This document shows, piece after piece, positions 25,329 to 39,945 of a DNA stretch of 64,000 nucleotides (its first letter is position 1; every line of letters begins with the position of its first letter). The notes below the pieces were generated by a model, which worked only from the letters and a program-made list of their open reading frames with translations, searched no databases and had not been told where the DNA came from. Source of the stretch: Thermomicrobiales bacterium (GTDB taxonomy: Bacteria; Chloroflexota; Chloroflexia; Thermomicrobiales; UBA6265); assembly GCA_019637585.1 (NCBI GenBank), contig JAHBVL010000012.1, positions 10,185 to 74,184 on the forward strand, in the 5' to 3' direction. Both the position numbers and the translations under genes were made by a program.

Positions 25329-26996
25329 CTAAACCTCCATGACCATCGGCAACACCATTGGCCTGCGCCCGGTTTCCTTCTGCAGATACTGCTGCGCGGC
25401 GTTTCGTAGCTGGCGCGAGAGATACTGACCGTCTTCAGAGTGGTGGTCGCCGGTGTAATTGCCCAGGACGTCCACAATCCGTTGTTTCGCCGACTCCAGA
25501 AGCTCGGCCGATTCTCCGGCGTGGACAAATCCGCGCGTGACCAGCTCCGGTCCGGAGACAATCGCCCCGGTTTCCCTGTCGACTGCCACCACCGCCAGGA
25601 CGATTCCATCGTCGGCGAGTACCTGCCGATCCCGCAAAACGACCTCGCCGATCTCCCCGACCGAACCACCATCGACATAGACAGGCGTGGCCGAAATATG
25701 TTCGACGATCTGAACCGAATCTGGCGTGACCTCGACGATATCCCCCACTTCGACTCTGGTGAAGCGATCGCTTCCCATACCGTGCTCCAACGCCAGATCG
25801 GCATAGAGCGCCAGCATGCGTTGCTCGCCGTGGAAGGGCATCACATGCTGTGGACGGGTCAGCTCGATGACTTTGGAGATCTCGTCCCGGCTGCCATGCC
25901 CGGAAACATGAACCCGCGCTCTGGCGCTGTAGAGCACGTCCGCGCCCTGCCGGAAAAGACTGTCGATGATCTTGTAGACGGCAGTTTCATTGCCCGGAAT
26001 CGGAGTGGCGGCGACGATGACGGTATCCCCCTCCCCGACTTTGATCTCTTTGTGATCCCCGTTGGCAATGCGGGAGAGGACCGACATGGGTTCGCCCTGG
26101 CTACCGGTCACGATGTAGACAATGCGTCCCGGTTCGACGCTCTGAGCGTCCTTGGCATCGATCAGCACGCGGTTCGGATCGCTCAGATACCCAAGCTCCA
26201 GCGCGATCTCAGCATTCTTCACCATGCTCCGGCCCAGAATCGCCACCCGGCGGTTGTGCCGGCCCGCTGTTTCGATCACCTGCTGGATCCTGGCGATCAA
26301 CGAGGCGAAGGTCGCAATGACGATTCGCCCGCTGGCGGCGTCAAAAATCTCGTCATATGACTCCGCCAGCACCCGTTCCGACTGCGTATGTCCGGCCGCC
26401 TCGATATGGGTGCAGTCGGAAATGAGTAACCGCACCCCCTGGTCGCCATACCGCTGCAGGGCGTCCAGATCGAAATGCTGATTGTCGATCGGCGTCGCGT
26501 CGATCTTGAAGTCGCCCGTATGAACGATCAGTCCGCTCGGCGTCGAGATGGCAAACCCGACGCAATCGGGAATGCTATGCGTCACCCGGAATGGCTCGAT
26601 GAGAAAGGGGCCGAGCTCAAAAATCTGATCGGCGCCCGGTTTGATCTCGTGCAGCTTGGCTTGTTCGAGGTAGCCGACTTCGGCCAGTTTTCCGGCGATC
26701 AAACCGAGCGTCAGTCTTGTCGCATAGAGCGGGCATCGAAGGTCGGGAAGCAGAAACGGCAACGCGCCAATGTGGTCCTCATGCCCATGCGTCACGATGA
26801 TGCCCAGAACGCGATCGCGCCGCGCGCGCAACCAGTCGATGTTGGGCAGAACCAGATCGACCCCGGGTTGGTCTTCCGTTGGGAACCCGACCCCGCAATC
26901 GACCACGACGATGCCATCGTCGTGATCGATCACCATCATGTTCCGGCCGATCTCGGCAGCACCGCCGAGAAACAGAATGCGCGTGGTGGTATTCAC
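25329..26996 (-). CDS. rnj: Ribonuclease J
   Basis: A 555-residue metallo-beta-lactamase/beta-CASP RNase. Motifs: VVDCGVGFP, VTHGHEDHIGALPFLL (HxHxDH), FRVTHSIPD, IVHTGDFKID, the beta-CASP part TGSQGEPMSVLSRIANGDH, and HVSGHGSRDEI, PFHGE. RNase J has endonuclease and 5'-exonuclease activity in RNA decay and rRNA maturation. The GTG at 26996 has GAGGAA 6-7 nt upstream; an upstream reading from 27143 is unlike the family and overlaps the udg gene. Confidence 0.95.
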   Translation of the reverse strand: MNTTTRILFLGGAAEIGRNMMVIDHDDGIVVVDCGVGFPTEDQPGVDLVLPNIDWLRARRDRVLGIIVTHGHEDHIGALPFLLPDLRCPLYATRLTLGLIAGKLAEVGYLEQAKLHEIKPGADQIFELGPFLIEPFRVTHSIPDCVGFAISTPSGLIVHTGDFKIDATPIDNQHFDLDALQRYGDQGVRLLISDCTHIEAAGHTQSERVLAESYDEIFDAASGRIVIATFASLIARIQQVIETAGRHNRRVAILGRSMVKNAEIALELGYLSDPNRVLIDAKDAQSVEPGRIVYIVTGSQGEPMSVLSRIANGDHKEIKVGEGDTVIVAATPIPGNETAVYKIIDSLFRQGADVLYSARARVHVSGHGSRDEISKVIELTRPQHVMPFHGEQRMLALYADLALEHGMGSDRFTRVEVGDIVEVTPDSVQIVEHISATPVYVDGGSVGEIGEVVLRDRQVLADDGIVLAVVAVDRETGAIVSGPELVTRGFVHAGESAELLESAKQRIVDVLGNYTGDHHSEDGQYLSRQLRNAAQQYLQKETGRRPMVLPMVMEV

Positions 26997-27036
26997 GAAG
27001 AGTTCCTCTTTTCGCCGATCCGGCGCTCGCTGCCCG

Positions 27037-27690
27037 CTAGAAGAGCGACATCTGTTCCGGGGGCGCTTCTTTCGGGGCTTCCGGCTCCGCTTCCCGCAGG
27101 CGGTCCGCCTGCGCCTTGTCCAGAATCGACCGCAACCGGGCAAAGTCCTCCTGAATCACTGGTTTCAGATTTCCCTGGTGGAGAGCGGCGGCAGGGTGAA
27201 ACATCGGCACGATGGTCCTGGCGCCGACCTTTTTCGGTTGCCCATGGATGCGCGTGATCCGCTCGCCCGGAAACCATTTCGACATCGAAAAGCGGCCGAG
27301 TGTGACGATGACCGTCGGATCGATGGAGTCGATCTGTCGCTGCAGATAGCCGCCGCAGGCGGCCATCTCGTCCGGGAGGGGATCCCGGTTGCCGGGAGGA
27401 CGGCACTTCACCACATTCGTGATGAACACATCCTCACGCTTCAGACCCGCGTGGTCGAGCAGCTCGGAGAGGAATTTTCCCGCCGCGCCGACGAAGGGGC
27501 GCCCCTGCTGATCTTCGTTCAATCCCGGACCTTCGCCGATGAACATGATCGGCGCCCGTTCTGGTCCCTCTCCCGGTACGGCGTGCGTTCGGGTTCGTGC
27601 CAGTTCACACAATTGGCAGACTCGGACTTCGGCGGCAATTTCCTCGAGCATGGCGTCCTCCAGCGGGGTTGCCCGCATGACTGCGAGCAT
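27037..27690 (-). CDS. udg: Type 4 uracil-DNA glycosylase (Fe-S)
   Basis: A 217-residue UDG family 4 enzyme. CQLCELARTRTHAVPGEG gives two of the four [4Fe-4S] cysteines, with others in VVKCRPPGNRDP and MAACGGYLQ. Active site GEGPGLNEDQQGRPFVGAAG and the HPAAAL motif are seen. It removes uracil from deaminated DNA. The C-terminal 25 residues are a charged Pro/Glu tail ending in QMSLF. Minus-strand TATACT at 27709-27714, between this gene and the UvrC-fusion stop, may be a -10. RNase J follows after 40 bases. Confidence 0.93.
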   Translation of the reverse strand: MLAVMRATPLEDAMLEEIAAEVRVCQLCELARTRTHAVPGEGPERAPIMFIGEGPGLNEDQQGRPFVGAAGKFLSELLDHAGLKREDVFITNVVKCRPPGNRDPLPDEMAACGGYLQRQIDSIDPTVIVTLGRFSMSKWFPGERITRIHGQPKKVGARTIVPMFHPAAALHQGNLKPVIQEDFARLRSILDKAQADRLREAEPEAPKEAPPEQMSLF

Positions 27691-27728
27691 GGCGGTTCGC
27701 GACGCTGGAGTATAGCCAAGTCGGCGGC

Positions 27729-32017
<4,289 letters not shown>

Positions 32018-32022
32018 ACGCG

Positions 32023-32244
32023 ATGGGTGGTTACGCGGTTCCGTCCCGCGAAGATGACCCGGTCCACACTGTCCGCACCATCGGCCGGATCTGCCAGATC
32101 ATTCTTGAGCTGCGCGAAGAGTATGTGCAGCGTCCTCGCCCGGAAATCCTGGCGCAGATCGATCAGCGCCTCGAGGATCTCCTCGCTCAACAGGAGCAGC
32201 TGCGGGCGCGAATGGCGGCATCGAGTCAGCGGCCGGAGGAATAG
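32023..32244 (+). CDS. Small coiled-coil protein, unknown
   Basis: A 73-residue protein starting 5 bases after ligA, with GGAG 8 nt before the ATG (the GGAG lies in the ligA stop region). After a short Asp/Pro start it is almost all helix with heptad-like Leu/Ile (IGRICQIILELREEYVQRP, EILAQIDQRLEDLLAQQEQL). No known family comes to mind. Its tight spacing suggests co-translation with ligA; whether it binds ligase is unknown. Confidence 0.65.
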   Translation: MGGYAVPSREDDPVHTVRTIGRICQIILELREEYVQRPRPEILAQIDQRLEDLLAQQEQLRARMAASSQRPEE

Positions 32245-32292
32245 CGCGGTCGAGCGGGCCGCGACCAGGAAACAAACGGGAGAACCACCTTC

Positions 32293-33654
32293 ATGGCCAC
32301 ACGAAAACTCACGCTCGTCGGCGGCGGCGGCGTCCGGGGACCGCTCTTTGTCGAGAGCGTCATTGCTCGCGCCAGCGAGCTGGACATCGCCGAGATCGTA
32401 CTCCTTGATGTCGACCAGCGACGGCTCCGGCTCCTCGGAGGACTGTCGCAGCAACTCGCCTCCGCACATGGTCTGCGCGTCACGGCCACCACCGATGCGC
32501 GGAGCGCGTTGTCCGGCGCGGATTTCGTCGTCATGACGATCCGCCCCGGCGGTGATGCAACCCGGGCATCGGACGAGCGGATCGCTCTCGCCCACGGCGT
32601 GCTCGGGCAGGAGACAACTGGGCCTGGTGGATTCGCCATGGCCTGCCGAACGATTCCGATCATTCTCGAATACGCAGAGCTGCTCGGCGAGGTCAGTCCG
32701 GACGCCTGGTTGTTCAACTTCACAAACCCGGCGGGACTCGTCACACAAGCATTGCGGGACAGTGGTTTCGCGCGCAGTATCGGCATCTGCGATAGCGCGA
32801 ATCTGGCGCAGCACGCGGTTGCCGCGTATCACGGCGTAGCCCCCAGTGACGTGCGTCCGGAAGTCTACGGACTCAATCACCTCTCATGGGTCCGGGCGGT
32901 TCGGGATGCCAGCGGCGCCGATCTTCTCCAGCCACTGCTGCGCAATCCTGAGTTTCGCGCTGCCACCACGCAGCGATTCTTCCCCCTCGAGCTGGTCGAT
33001 CTCACCGGAACATGGATGAACGAGTATCTCTTCTACTACTACTTCGCCGAGCAGGCGGTGGAAGCGATCTCTGGCGAGGAGAGCACGCGCGGCGAAGAGA
33101 TCCAGGTTCGCAATCAGCAGCTTCTCGACGATCTCGAGGCCGCATCCACCACTGGCGACGCGTCAGCGGTGCTCGATATCTATCGCCGGTACGAAAGCGA
33201 TCGCCGGGGCGGTTACATGCACTATGCCGAACCCGAAAACGGGTCGACCGGCGAGCGCAATCTTGGCGAAGGATCAGACGGCTATGCCGGCGTGGCGCTC
33301 GACATCATCGAAGCACTGGTCGGAGGCCCACCCCGCTACACAGCGGCCAACATTCCCCATGAGGGCAACATCGCGGACCTCGAACCCGGCGATGTCGCCG
33401 AGATCAGCGTCGTCGTCGATGCCAACGGCATCCATCCCCTGCCGATCGGGGCGATACCTACACTTCAGTCTGGTCTAATGCGCCAGGTGAAGCAGTACGA
33501 GCGACTCACGGTCGAAGCGATCCTCACCCGGTCGAAAGCGACCGCCGTCGCCGCGCTTATGTCGCATCCGCTCGTTCTCTCGTACTCCCGGGCGAGTGCG
33601 CTGGTCGACGACTACCTCGCTGCCAACCCCGAAACCATGAGCGGCTGGTCGTGA
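32293..33654 (+). CDS. Glycoside hydrolase family 4 (6-phospho-beta-glucosidase type)
   Basis: A 453-residue GH4 enzyme, a family that uses NAD and a divalent metal in a redox-elimination mechanism. N-terminal NAD site LTLVGGGGVRGPL, LLDVDQRRL, then TIRPGGDATRASDE, NFTNPAGLVTQAL, and the metal ligands Cys in GICDSANLAQ and His in GLNHLSWVR. The length is usual. Likely substrate a 6-phospho-beta-glucoside, but alpha-type and non-phosphorylated substrates occur in the family. The next gene, a PfkB kinase, overlaps by the stop/start GTGA, so the pair is probably a sugar-use unit. Confidence 0.9.
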   Translation: MATRKLTLVGGGGVRGPLFVESVIARASELDIAEIVLLDVDQRRLRLLGGLSQQLASAHGLRVTATTDARSALSGADFVVMTIRPGGDATRASDERIALAHGVLGQETTGPGGFAMACRTIPIILEYAELLGEVSPDAWLFNFTNPAGLVTQALRDSGFARSIGICDSANLAQHAVAAYHGVAPSDVRPEVYGLNHLSWVRAVRDASGADLLQPLLRNPEFRAATTQRFFPLELVDLTGTWMNEYLFYYYFAEQAVEAISGEESTRGEEIQVRNQQLLDDLEAASTTGDASAVLDIYRRYESDRRGGYMHYAEPENGSTGERNLGEGSDGYAGVALDIIEALVGGPPRYTAANIPHEGNIADLEPGDVAEISVVVDANGIHPLPIGAIPTLQSGLMRQVKQYERLTVEAILTRSKATAVAALMSHPLVLSYSRASALVDDYLAANPETMSGWS

Positions 33655-34604
33655 ACCGGGAGATTCTCGTTTTCGGCGATCCCTACATGGATCACATTTT
33701 TGCCGATGTCGAACGCTGGCCCGTGCTCGGCCAGGAAGTCTTCGCTTCCACCCTCTCGTCGCAACCGGGTGGCGCCTTCATCAATTCGCTGGCCCTCCAC
33801 CGGCTGGAGGTCAATGCGGCATGGGTAGCGGACCTGGGAAACGACGACGTAAGCCGCGCGATTCGTGCTGCCGCCGACGCCGAGGGAGTGAACACGGCTG
33901 CATTTCTCGAGTACGACCATTCCCGCCGGAGAATCACTGTAGCGGTGACGCACGAAGGGAATCGCGGATTCATCTCGTTCAAGGATCCGATTGAGCCGCC
34001 AGATCTTGCCGAGATCATTCGTCAACGCCGGCCAGGCTACGTTCATAGCTCGGGGTTGATCGTCGGCCGCCCCTGGTGTGAAATCGCCCACGCCTGCGCG
34101 GAGGTCGGCGCCCGCCTCCTGCTCGACCCGCAACACAACGAGCTGAGGATCGACGACCCCGATCTGGTGCACCTGCTGGGACACGTCGAGGTCATATTGC
34201 CCAATGTAGAAGAAGCAATGGCCATGACCGGCCAGCGCGACGCGGGCAGCGCTGCTGAAGCGCTGGGCAGATTCGTGCCGATCGTGGTGGTCAAGGATGG
34301 TTGTCGCGGCGCCCTCCTGCATCACAACGGCAAGACCGAACGGATCCCAGTGCCGATCGCGACGACCGTGGTGGACACTGTCGGCGCCGGGGATTGTTTC
34401 GATTCGGGATTCGTCGCCGCCTTCGCCCACGATCTGCCCTTGCGCGCCTGCACAGAGTTGGCGGTGATCTGTGGTTCTATCTCGGTTGGAGGGAGCGGCG
34501 GGAGCGCGTCACCCAGAGCCAGCGAGCTTGCCGTGGATTACCCGCACCTGGTGCCGTGGGCGTTGGGGAAAGAAGGCTCGATGTTGTCGGGCTCCGATGG
34601 CTGA
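33651..34604 (+). CDS. PfkB-family carbohydrate kinase
   Basis: A 317-residue ribokinase-like kinase. VFGDPYMDHIF at the start, the PGGAFINSLALHRL region, GRPWCEIAHA, LPNVEEAMAMTG and the anion-hole/catalytic motif DTVGAGDCFDSGF are visible. Substrate is unknown; a sugar or nucleoside. GTG start overlaps the GH4 stop (GTGA). The 3' end enters a MITE-like element, so the last few residues (SGSDG) and the stop codon appear to come from the element. Confidence 0.85.
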   Translation: MNREILVFGDPYMDHIFADVERWPVLGQEVFASTLSSQPGGAFINSLALHRLEVNAAWVADLGNDDVSRAIRAAADAEGVNTAAFLEYDHSRRRITVAVTHEGNRGFISFKDPIEPPDLAEIIRQRRPGYVHSSGLIVGRPWCEIAHACAEVGARLLLDPQHNELRIDDPDLVHLLGHVEVILPNVEEAMAMTGQRDAGSAAEALGRFVPIVVVKDGCRGALLHHNGKTERIPVPIATTVVDTVGAGDCFDSGFVAAFAHDLPLRACTELAVICGSISVGGSGGSASPRASELAVDYPHLVPWALGKEGSMLSGSDG

Positions 34605-34771
34605 AAGCCAACGGCTAACACGCCTTGTTCGGGGTGACGAATCCGTCACCGATCAATCACGGTCGCGTTGGATAGACCGCCGATTGACCCATCCTGAAGA
34701 ATGGTTGCTCAGACAGCGACCTCATCGAGACGAACGAGGAGTGTTAGCCGCCGGTTTTCAACCGGTGGTTC
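34591..34771. repeat. MITE-like element with 42-bp inverted ends
   Basis: About 181 bases. The ends 34591-34632 and 34730-34771 are imperfect reverse complements (about 30 of 42 positions match by eye; the core GGCTAACAC is perfect). Inside, GGTGACG-AATC-CGTCACC (34633-34650) forms a further hairpin. There is no coding capacity. Target duplication was not evident. It lies between the 3' ends of the kinase and pyrE and contains the kinase stop. Confidence 0.6.
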
Positions 34772-34796
34772 CCCGCAACGACGCCCAATGTGGATG

Positions 34797-35453
34797 TCAG
34801 GATTCCGGTGCAGCGGTCGAGCCCGGTTTGACCACGGGAACACCGGCCGCGCACAGCGGACAGACATCCGGGCTCCAGGCATCGACGTTCATGCTGACCA
34901 ACGGGATGAGCGGCACACCGGGGAATTGCACCTTCCCGGCGCTGCGATCGACGAGCACCGCCACCGCGACAACCTCGACCGGCTGTTTGGCCAGGGCGGC
35001 CAGTGTTTCGCGCACGGAGCCGCCGGTGGTCAAAATGTCATCGATGACCAGAACGCGAGAACCGGCGGCGAATGTCGTGCCTCGCTTGAACGTGCGCTCC
35101 GAACCCCCATCCGAGACTCGTTCGGCATAAGCCGAGGCAACGCCCAGCTGCCGGGCCAACTCGAACGCCAGCAAGATGCCGCCCGTGGTCGGACCGGCCA
35201 CGACATCGATACGCTCGTCCCGAAACCGGCTGGCCAGCGACCCGAGAAGCTCCGACGTCGCGGACGGGTTCCGCAACAGGTCGAATTTCTCGATGTAGCG
35301 GTCGCTGTGCAGCCCTGAGGCAAGGAGGAAATGCCCTTCCTTGAGCGCTCCGATCTCGATCAGCCGTTGTTCCAGTGGATTCAATTGACTCGCCCTTCTC
35401 TCACCACCCTGGCCCAGCTCCCTAAAGGTCACTGCACAGTAGATGCAGACCAT
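34797..35453 (-). CDS. pyrE: Orotate phosphoribosyltransferase
   Basis: A protein of up to 218 residues. LIEIGALKEGHFLLASGLHSD at the start, VVAGPTTGGILLAFELARQ, and the PRPP loop VLVIDDILTTGGSVRETL identify PyrE, which makes OMP. The ATG at 35453 adds 23 residues unlike the family; a TTG at 35384 (LNPLEQRL), with GAAGG about 9 nt upstream, gives 195 residues and may be the true start. It is last in the pyr cluster, 93 bases after carB with a hairpin in the gap. The C-terminal tail has a CPLC pair. Confidence 0.93.
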   Translation of the reverse strand: MVCIYCAVTFRELGQGGERRASQLNPLEQRLIEIGALKEGHFLLASGLHSDRYIEKFDLLRNPSATSELLGSLASRFRDERIDVVAGPTTGGILLAFELARQLGVASAYAERVSDGGSERTFKRGTTFAAGSRVLVIDDILTTGGSVRETLAALAKQPVEVVAVAVLVDRSAGKVQFPGVPLIPLVSMNVDAWSPDVCPLCAAGVPVVKPGSTAAPES

Positions 35454-35473
35454 CGTGCCCTGGATCGACGTAG

Positions 35474-35495
35474 CGGTGGAGGCTTGTCTCCACCG
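35474..35495 (-). repeat. Hairpin between carB and pyrE
   Basis: CGGTGGAG-GCTTGT-CTCCACCG, an 8-bp perfect stem with 6-nt loop, in the 93-base carB-pyrE gap. There is no T-run, so it may be a processing or partial stop signal, or a member of the GTAGCGGCGAGGC repeat family seen at 46271-46632 (it is also preceded by GTAGCGG). Confidence 0.55.
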
Positions 35496-35546
35496 GTGGC
35501 GGAACGGAGCGAAGCAATGACGCCGCCCTCTTCACCTGAAATCACG

Positions 35547-38500
35547 CTAATAGCCCAGACCGGTCTTCCGGTACGCCGGCAGCGGCTGGACTGTGTAGGC
35601 ATCGGAGGCATTGGCCATCGCCGACACCAACGCTTTGGCCGTGTCGATCGAGGTGATGCAGGGGATGCCTCGCTCCACGGCTGCCCGGCGGATTTCCAGG
35701 CCGTCCAGAATCTCTTTGTCGGCTGGACCAGGGGTGTTGATCACCCCGTCGACGATCCCCTGCAGGATGACGTCGAGAATGTCGGGTTTGCCCCGGCCGA
35801 TTCGCTTGGTCACCATCTGCACCGGCATACCAGCGCGTTCGATCATCGCCGCGGTCCCTTCGGTGGCATAGAGTTTCATCCCCTGCCGGACCATCTGGCC
35901 GATCATCTCCAGCGATTCGCCCTTGTCCTCGTCGGCGAGGGAAATGAGCACCGATCCTCGTGACGGGATGTCCAGTCCGGCGGAAATCAACGCCTTGTAG
36001 AACGCGGCATCGAATGTCCGGTCCAGACCCATGACTTCGCCAGTCGATTTCATCTCCGGACCGAGATTGACTTCCACTCCCCGCAGCTTGGCCATGGAGA
36101 AGACAGGAGCTTTCACCCCGATCAGCGGTTGACGCGGCCAGAGACCACCCTCGTAGCCCTGCTCGGCCAGACTCCTGCCCAGCATGATGTTCGTGGCCAG
36201 TCTGACCATCGGCACACCGGTGACCTTGCTCAGGAAGGGAACCGTTCGCGACGAGCGGGGGTTGACTTCCAGCACATAGAGCCGCCCGGCATGGATCACG
36301 TACTGGATATTGATCAGCCCCTTGGCCCGGATGCCCAAGGCGATGCGGGTCGTGTATTCGACGATCGTTTCGATTTCCGCGGGGAAAAGATTGATCCCGG
36401 GATAGACGGCGAATGAGTCGCCAGAATGCACGCCGGCCCGCTCGATATGCTCCATGATGCCGGGAATGAGCACCGATTCCCCATCGCTGATGGCATCGAC
36501 TTCCACCTCCTTGCCCAGGAGGTACTTGTCGATCAACACCGGGTGATCGGGAGTCATCGACGTCGCCCGGCGGATATAGCGAGCCAGTTGATCGGGCCCG
36601 TAGACGACCTCCATCGCCCGGCCGCCGAGCACATAGGAGGGGCGCACCAGCACCGGATAGCCGATCCGGGCCGCGACATCCTCCGCATCCTCCAGCGATG
36701 TGACCGCGGCGCCATGCGGCTGCGGAATACCCAGCCGCCGCAGGAAGGCCTCGAACTGCTCCCGGTCCTCCGCCAGGTCGATCGACGCCAGCGACGATCC
36801 CATGATTCTGGCGGAGCGATCCTCCAGCGGTTTGGCCAGATTGATCGCCGTCTGACCGCCGAACTGGACGATCACCGGCGGGGTTGGCGCCGCTGCCGAA
36901 CCATTCGACTCGTGGCGCAACACCTCCCAGACACTCTCCGCATCCAGCGGTTCGAAGTAGAGGCGATCGGACGCGTCGAAGTCGGTCGACACCGTTTCAG
37001 GATTCGAGTTGATCATGATCGAGGCCACACCGGCGTCGTGCAGCGCCCGGGAAGCGTGGACCGAGCAATAGTCGAACTCGATCCCCTGCCCGATCCGGAT
37101 CGGACCGGATCCGATGACCAGCGCCCGGTCGGTGGCGATCGGAGTCGCCTCGTCCTCCATCTCATAGGTGGAATAGAAGTACGGGGTCGACGCGGCGAAC
37201 TCCCCGGCACACGTATCGACCATCTTGTAGACCGGGAGCATCCCCAGCTCGTCGCGCCGCTTGCGGACATCGGCTTCGGTCGATCCAATCAGCTGGGCGA
37301 TCTGCTTGTCCGAAAAACTGGCCCGCTTGGCGTTCCAGAGCCGCTCGGGGGAGAGACCCTCCGCCGCCAGCTCCCGTTCCTGATCCACAAGACCCTGCAG
37401 ATGGTCGAGGAACCAGAGATCGATCCCGCTCCAGTCGTGAATCGTGTTCACCGAGACACCGCGCCGCAGCGCCGCCATGACCGCCCAGAGGCGCTGATCG
37501 TTCGGACGCTGAATCAGCTGCTCAATGACGGCATCGGTCCACTTGGGGTCGACCCAGGCCAGGTCCTTGGCGTCGGTTTCCAGCGACCGCACTGCTTTCT
37601 GCAGCGCACCCGGGAACGACCGGTCGATCGCCATGACCTCACCGGTCGCTTTCATCTGGGTACCGATGGTTCGATCGGCTCGCCCGAATTTGTCAAACGG
37701 CCAGCGGGGAATCTTGACGACGACATAGTCGAGCGCCGGTTCGAATGCCGCGGTCGTCTTGCCGGTCACGGCGTTGCGCAGCACGTCGAGCCGCTTGCCG
37801 ATGGCGATTTTTGCCGCCATCCGCGCGATGGGATAGCCCGTCGCTTTCGACGCCAGCGCCGACGACCGGCTGACCCGGGGATTGACCTCAATCACCGAAT
37901 AGTTGAAGGAGTTGGGATCGAGGGCATACTGGATATTGCAGCCCCCTTCGATCTTCAGCGCCCGAATGATCTTCAACGCCGACGAGCGGAGCATCTGATA
38001 TTCGTAGTCGGAGAGCGTCTGGGATGGAGCGACCACGATGGAGTCGCCCGTGTGCACTCCCATCGGGTCGAGGTTTTCCATGTTGCAGATCGTGATGCAG
38101 GTGTCCGCGCCGTCCCGCATCACCTCGTACTCGATCTCTTTCCAGCCGGTCAATGACCGCTCCAGGAGAATCTGGTGAATGGGACTGGCGTTGAGACCGC
38201 TGGTGACGATTCGGTCGAGCTCTTCGGGAGTGGTGGCCACGCCGCCACCCGTTCCACCCAGGGTGAAGGCCGGACGAATGACCAGCGGCAGCGGAACGTC
38301 TTTCGCAAACGCCCGCGCTTCGCCGATGCTCTCCACGATCGCGCTTTCGACCGCAGGTTCACCGATGTCTTCGAGAAGTTGCTTAAAGAGGGCGCGATCC
38401 TCGGCCATCTTGATCGATTCGAGCTGGGTGCCGAGAAGCCTGACGCCATATTGGTCGAGAATGCCCGCTTCGGCCACCCGAACGGCGAGATTGAGCCCGG

Positions 38501-38789
38501 TTTGCCCACCCAGGGTCGGCAGGAGCCCGTCCGGTTTTTCTCGCTGAATGACCCGCCGAATGACCTCCGGCGTCAACGGCTCGATGTAGACCGCGTCGGC
38601 GACGTCCTCATCGGTCATGATCGTGGCCGGATTCGAGTTGACGAGAATCGTCCGGATTCCCTCTTCCCGCAACGCCCGGCATGCCTGAGTGCCGGCATAG
38701 TCGAATTCGGCGGCCTGGCCGATCACGATCGGACCCGATCCCAGCACCAGAACGCTGGAAACGGCCGGCTGCTCCTGGTGGCTAGACAC
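35547..38789 (-). CDS. carB: Carbamoyl phosphate synthase large subunit
   Basis: A 1080-residue enzyme with two homologous ATP-grasp halves ([21 protein letters not shown] in the first, [19 protein letters not shown] in the second), then the oligomerisation and C-terminal allosteric domains ([39 protein letters not shown]). It makes carbamoyl phosphate from ammonia delivered by CarA. The start overlaps carA by 8 bases, so translation is coupled. Length is normal. Confidence 0.98.
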   Translation of the reverse strand: MSSHQEQPAVSSVLVLGSGPIVIGQAAEFDYAGTQACRALREEGIRTILVNSNPATIMTDEDVADAVYIEPLTPEVIRRVIQREKPDGLLPTLGGQTGLNLAVRVAEAGILDQYGVRLLGTQLESIKMAEDRALFKQLLEDIGEPAVESAIVESIGEARAFAKDVPLPLVIRPAFTLGGTGGGVATTPEELDRIVTSGLNASPIHQILLERSLTGWKEIEYEVMRDGADTCITICNMENLDPMGVHTGDSIVVAPSQTLSDYEYQMLRSSALKIIRALKIEGGCNIQYALDPNSFNYSVIEVNPRVSRSSALASKATGYPIARMAAKIAIGKRLDVLRNAVTGKTTAAFEPALDYVVVKIPRWPFDKFGRADRTIGTQMKATGEVMAIDRSFPGALQKAVRSLETDAKDLAWVDPKWTDAVIEQLIQRPNDQRLWAVMAALRRGVSVNTIHDWSGIDLWFLDHLQGLVDQERELAAEGLSPERLWNAKRASFSDKQIAQLIGSTEADVRKRRDELGMLPVYKMVDTCAGEFAASTPYFYSTYEMEDEATPIATDRALVIGSGPIRIGQGIEFDYCSVHASRALHDAGVASIMINSNPETVSTDFDASDRLYFEPLDAESVWEVLRHESNGSAAAPTPPVIVQFGGQTAINLAKPLEDRSARIMGSSLASIDLAEDREQFEAFLRRLGIPQPHGAAVTSLEDAEDVAARIGYPVLVRPSYVLGGRAMEVVYGPDQLARYIRRATSMTPDHPVLIDKYLLGKEVEVDAISDGESVLIPGIMEHIERAGVHSGDSFAVYPGINLFPAEIETIVEYTTRIALGIRAKGLINIQYVIHAGRLYVLEVNPRSSRTVPFLSKVTGVPMVRLATNIMLGRSLAEQGYEGGLWPRQPLIGVKAPVFSMAKLRGVEVNLGPEMKSTGEVMGLDRTFDAAFYKALISAGLDIPSRGSVLISLADEDKGESLEMIGQMVRQGMKLYATEGTAAMIERAGMPVQMVTKRIGRGKPDILDVILQGIVDGVINTPGPADKEILDGLEIRRAAVERGIPCITSIDTAKALVSAMANASDAYTVQPLPAYRKTGLGY

Positions 38790-39933
38790 GCTGACTCCGT
38801 TTCTCGATCATCGACAGAAATTCATCGAACAGAATGCCGGAGTCCCATGGGCCGGGCGACGCTTCAGGATGGAACTGCACGGAGATCACCGCGCGTTCAC
38901 TATTCCGCAACCCTTCGACGGTGCCATCGTTGAGATTGACCATAGCCACTTTCCATGGGGAATCGGACGGAAACGAGTCCCGCTCCACGTAATACCCATG
39001 ATTCTGGGCCGTGATCGAGACCATCCCATTGTCGAGATCGTAGACGGGATGATTGCCGCCACGATGACCGAATTTCAGCTTGCTGGTCTGGGCGCCGATC
39101 GACCTGGCCAGGAGTTGGTGCCCCAGGCAGATGCCGAAGTAGGGCAGGCCCGATTCGAGCGTCGCATTCACCGCGTCGAGGCCATCATCGAGATTGGCCG
39201 GGTCTCCGGGTCCAGGCGACACGACGACCCCATCGGGACCGAGCGCGCTGATATCGGCGAAGGGCGTGCCATATGGCACCACGGTGACCTGGGCGCCACG
39301 CTGAACAAAGGATTCGACGATGTTCCGTTTGACGCCGCAATCGATGACGACGATATGCGGTCCGTTCCCATCGCCAAACCGGGCGACCTCATCGGCGATG
39401 ACTTCGCCGACGACATCCCCCTCTCCCGGCAAGGGTGCTCTCCGGGCCATGGACACGAGATCAGCATCGCTGAGTCCTGCGGCATGGCGAACGAGCGCCG
39501 CCCGGATGTCCCCGGCTTCACGAATGTGCCGGGTCACGGCTCGAGTGTCGATACCGCTGATCGCCGGAATCCCGGCGTCCTCCAGGTAGGAGTGGAAACT
39601 TCCTTCCGACCGCCAGTTGCTGGGATGTCCACACGCTTCACGAACGATCATGCCGGCAATCCAGGGACGGCGGGACTCGTCGTCGGTCGGATTGACGCCA
39701 TAGTTGCCAATGAGCGGGTAGGTCATGCAGACGATCTGCCCCCGGAAGGAGGGATCGGTCGCGACTTCCTGATACCCGGTCATCGTGGTGGTGAAAACGG
39801 CCTCGCCCAAGGCATCAACATTCGCGCCGAAACCGGTGCCGCGAAACACCGCGCCATCGGCTAGAACGAGCGCCGCATCCCAGGGCGGCTGAAAGCGAAC
39901 AGATTCAGGTGCTGGCCGCGTTGCGCTCATCAT
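38782..39933 (-). CDS. carA: Carbamoyl phosphate synthase small subunit
   Basis: A 383-residue glutamine amidotransferase subunit. N-terminal domain [17 protein letters not shown] and [18 protein letters not shown]; class I amidotransferase domain with [15 protein letters not shown], the nucleophile Cys in [12 protein letters not shown] and the His-x-Glu in [11 protein letters not shown]. It lies 12 bases after pyrC and overlaps carB by 8, consistent with one pyr operon. Confidence 0.98.
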   Translation of the reverse strand: MMSATRPAPESVRFQPPWDAALVLADGAVFRGTGFGANVDALGEAVFTTTMTGYQEVATDPSFRGQIVCMTYPLIGNYGVNPTDDESRRPWIAGMIVREACGHPSNWRSEGSFHSYLEDAGIPAISGIDTRAVTRHIREAGDIRAALVRHAAGLSDADLVSMARRAPLPGEGDVVGEVIADEVARFGDGNGPHIVVIDCGVKRNIVESFVQRGAQVTVVPYGTPFADISALGPDGVVVSPGPGDPANLDDGLDAVNATLESGLPYFGICLGHQLLARSIGAQTSKLKFGHRGGNHPVYDLDNGMVSITAQNHGYYVERDSFPSDSPWKVAMVNLNDGTVEGLRNSERAVISVQFHPEASPGPWDSGILFDEFLSMIEKRSQRV

Positions 39934-39945
39934 CTCTCCAGTCGA

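Noticed and set aside
36426-38156. 576-codon plus-strand frame inside carB
   Set aside because: Antisense shadow of carB.
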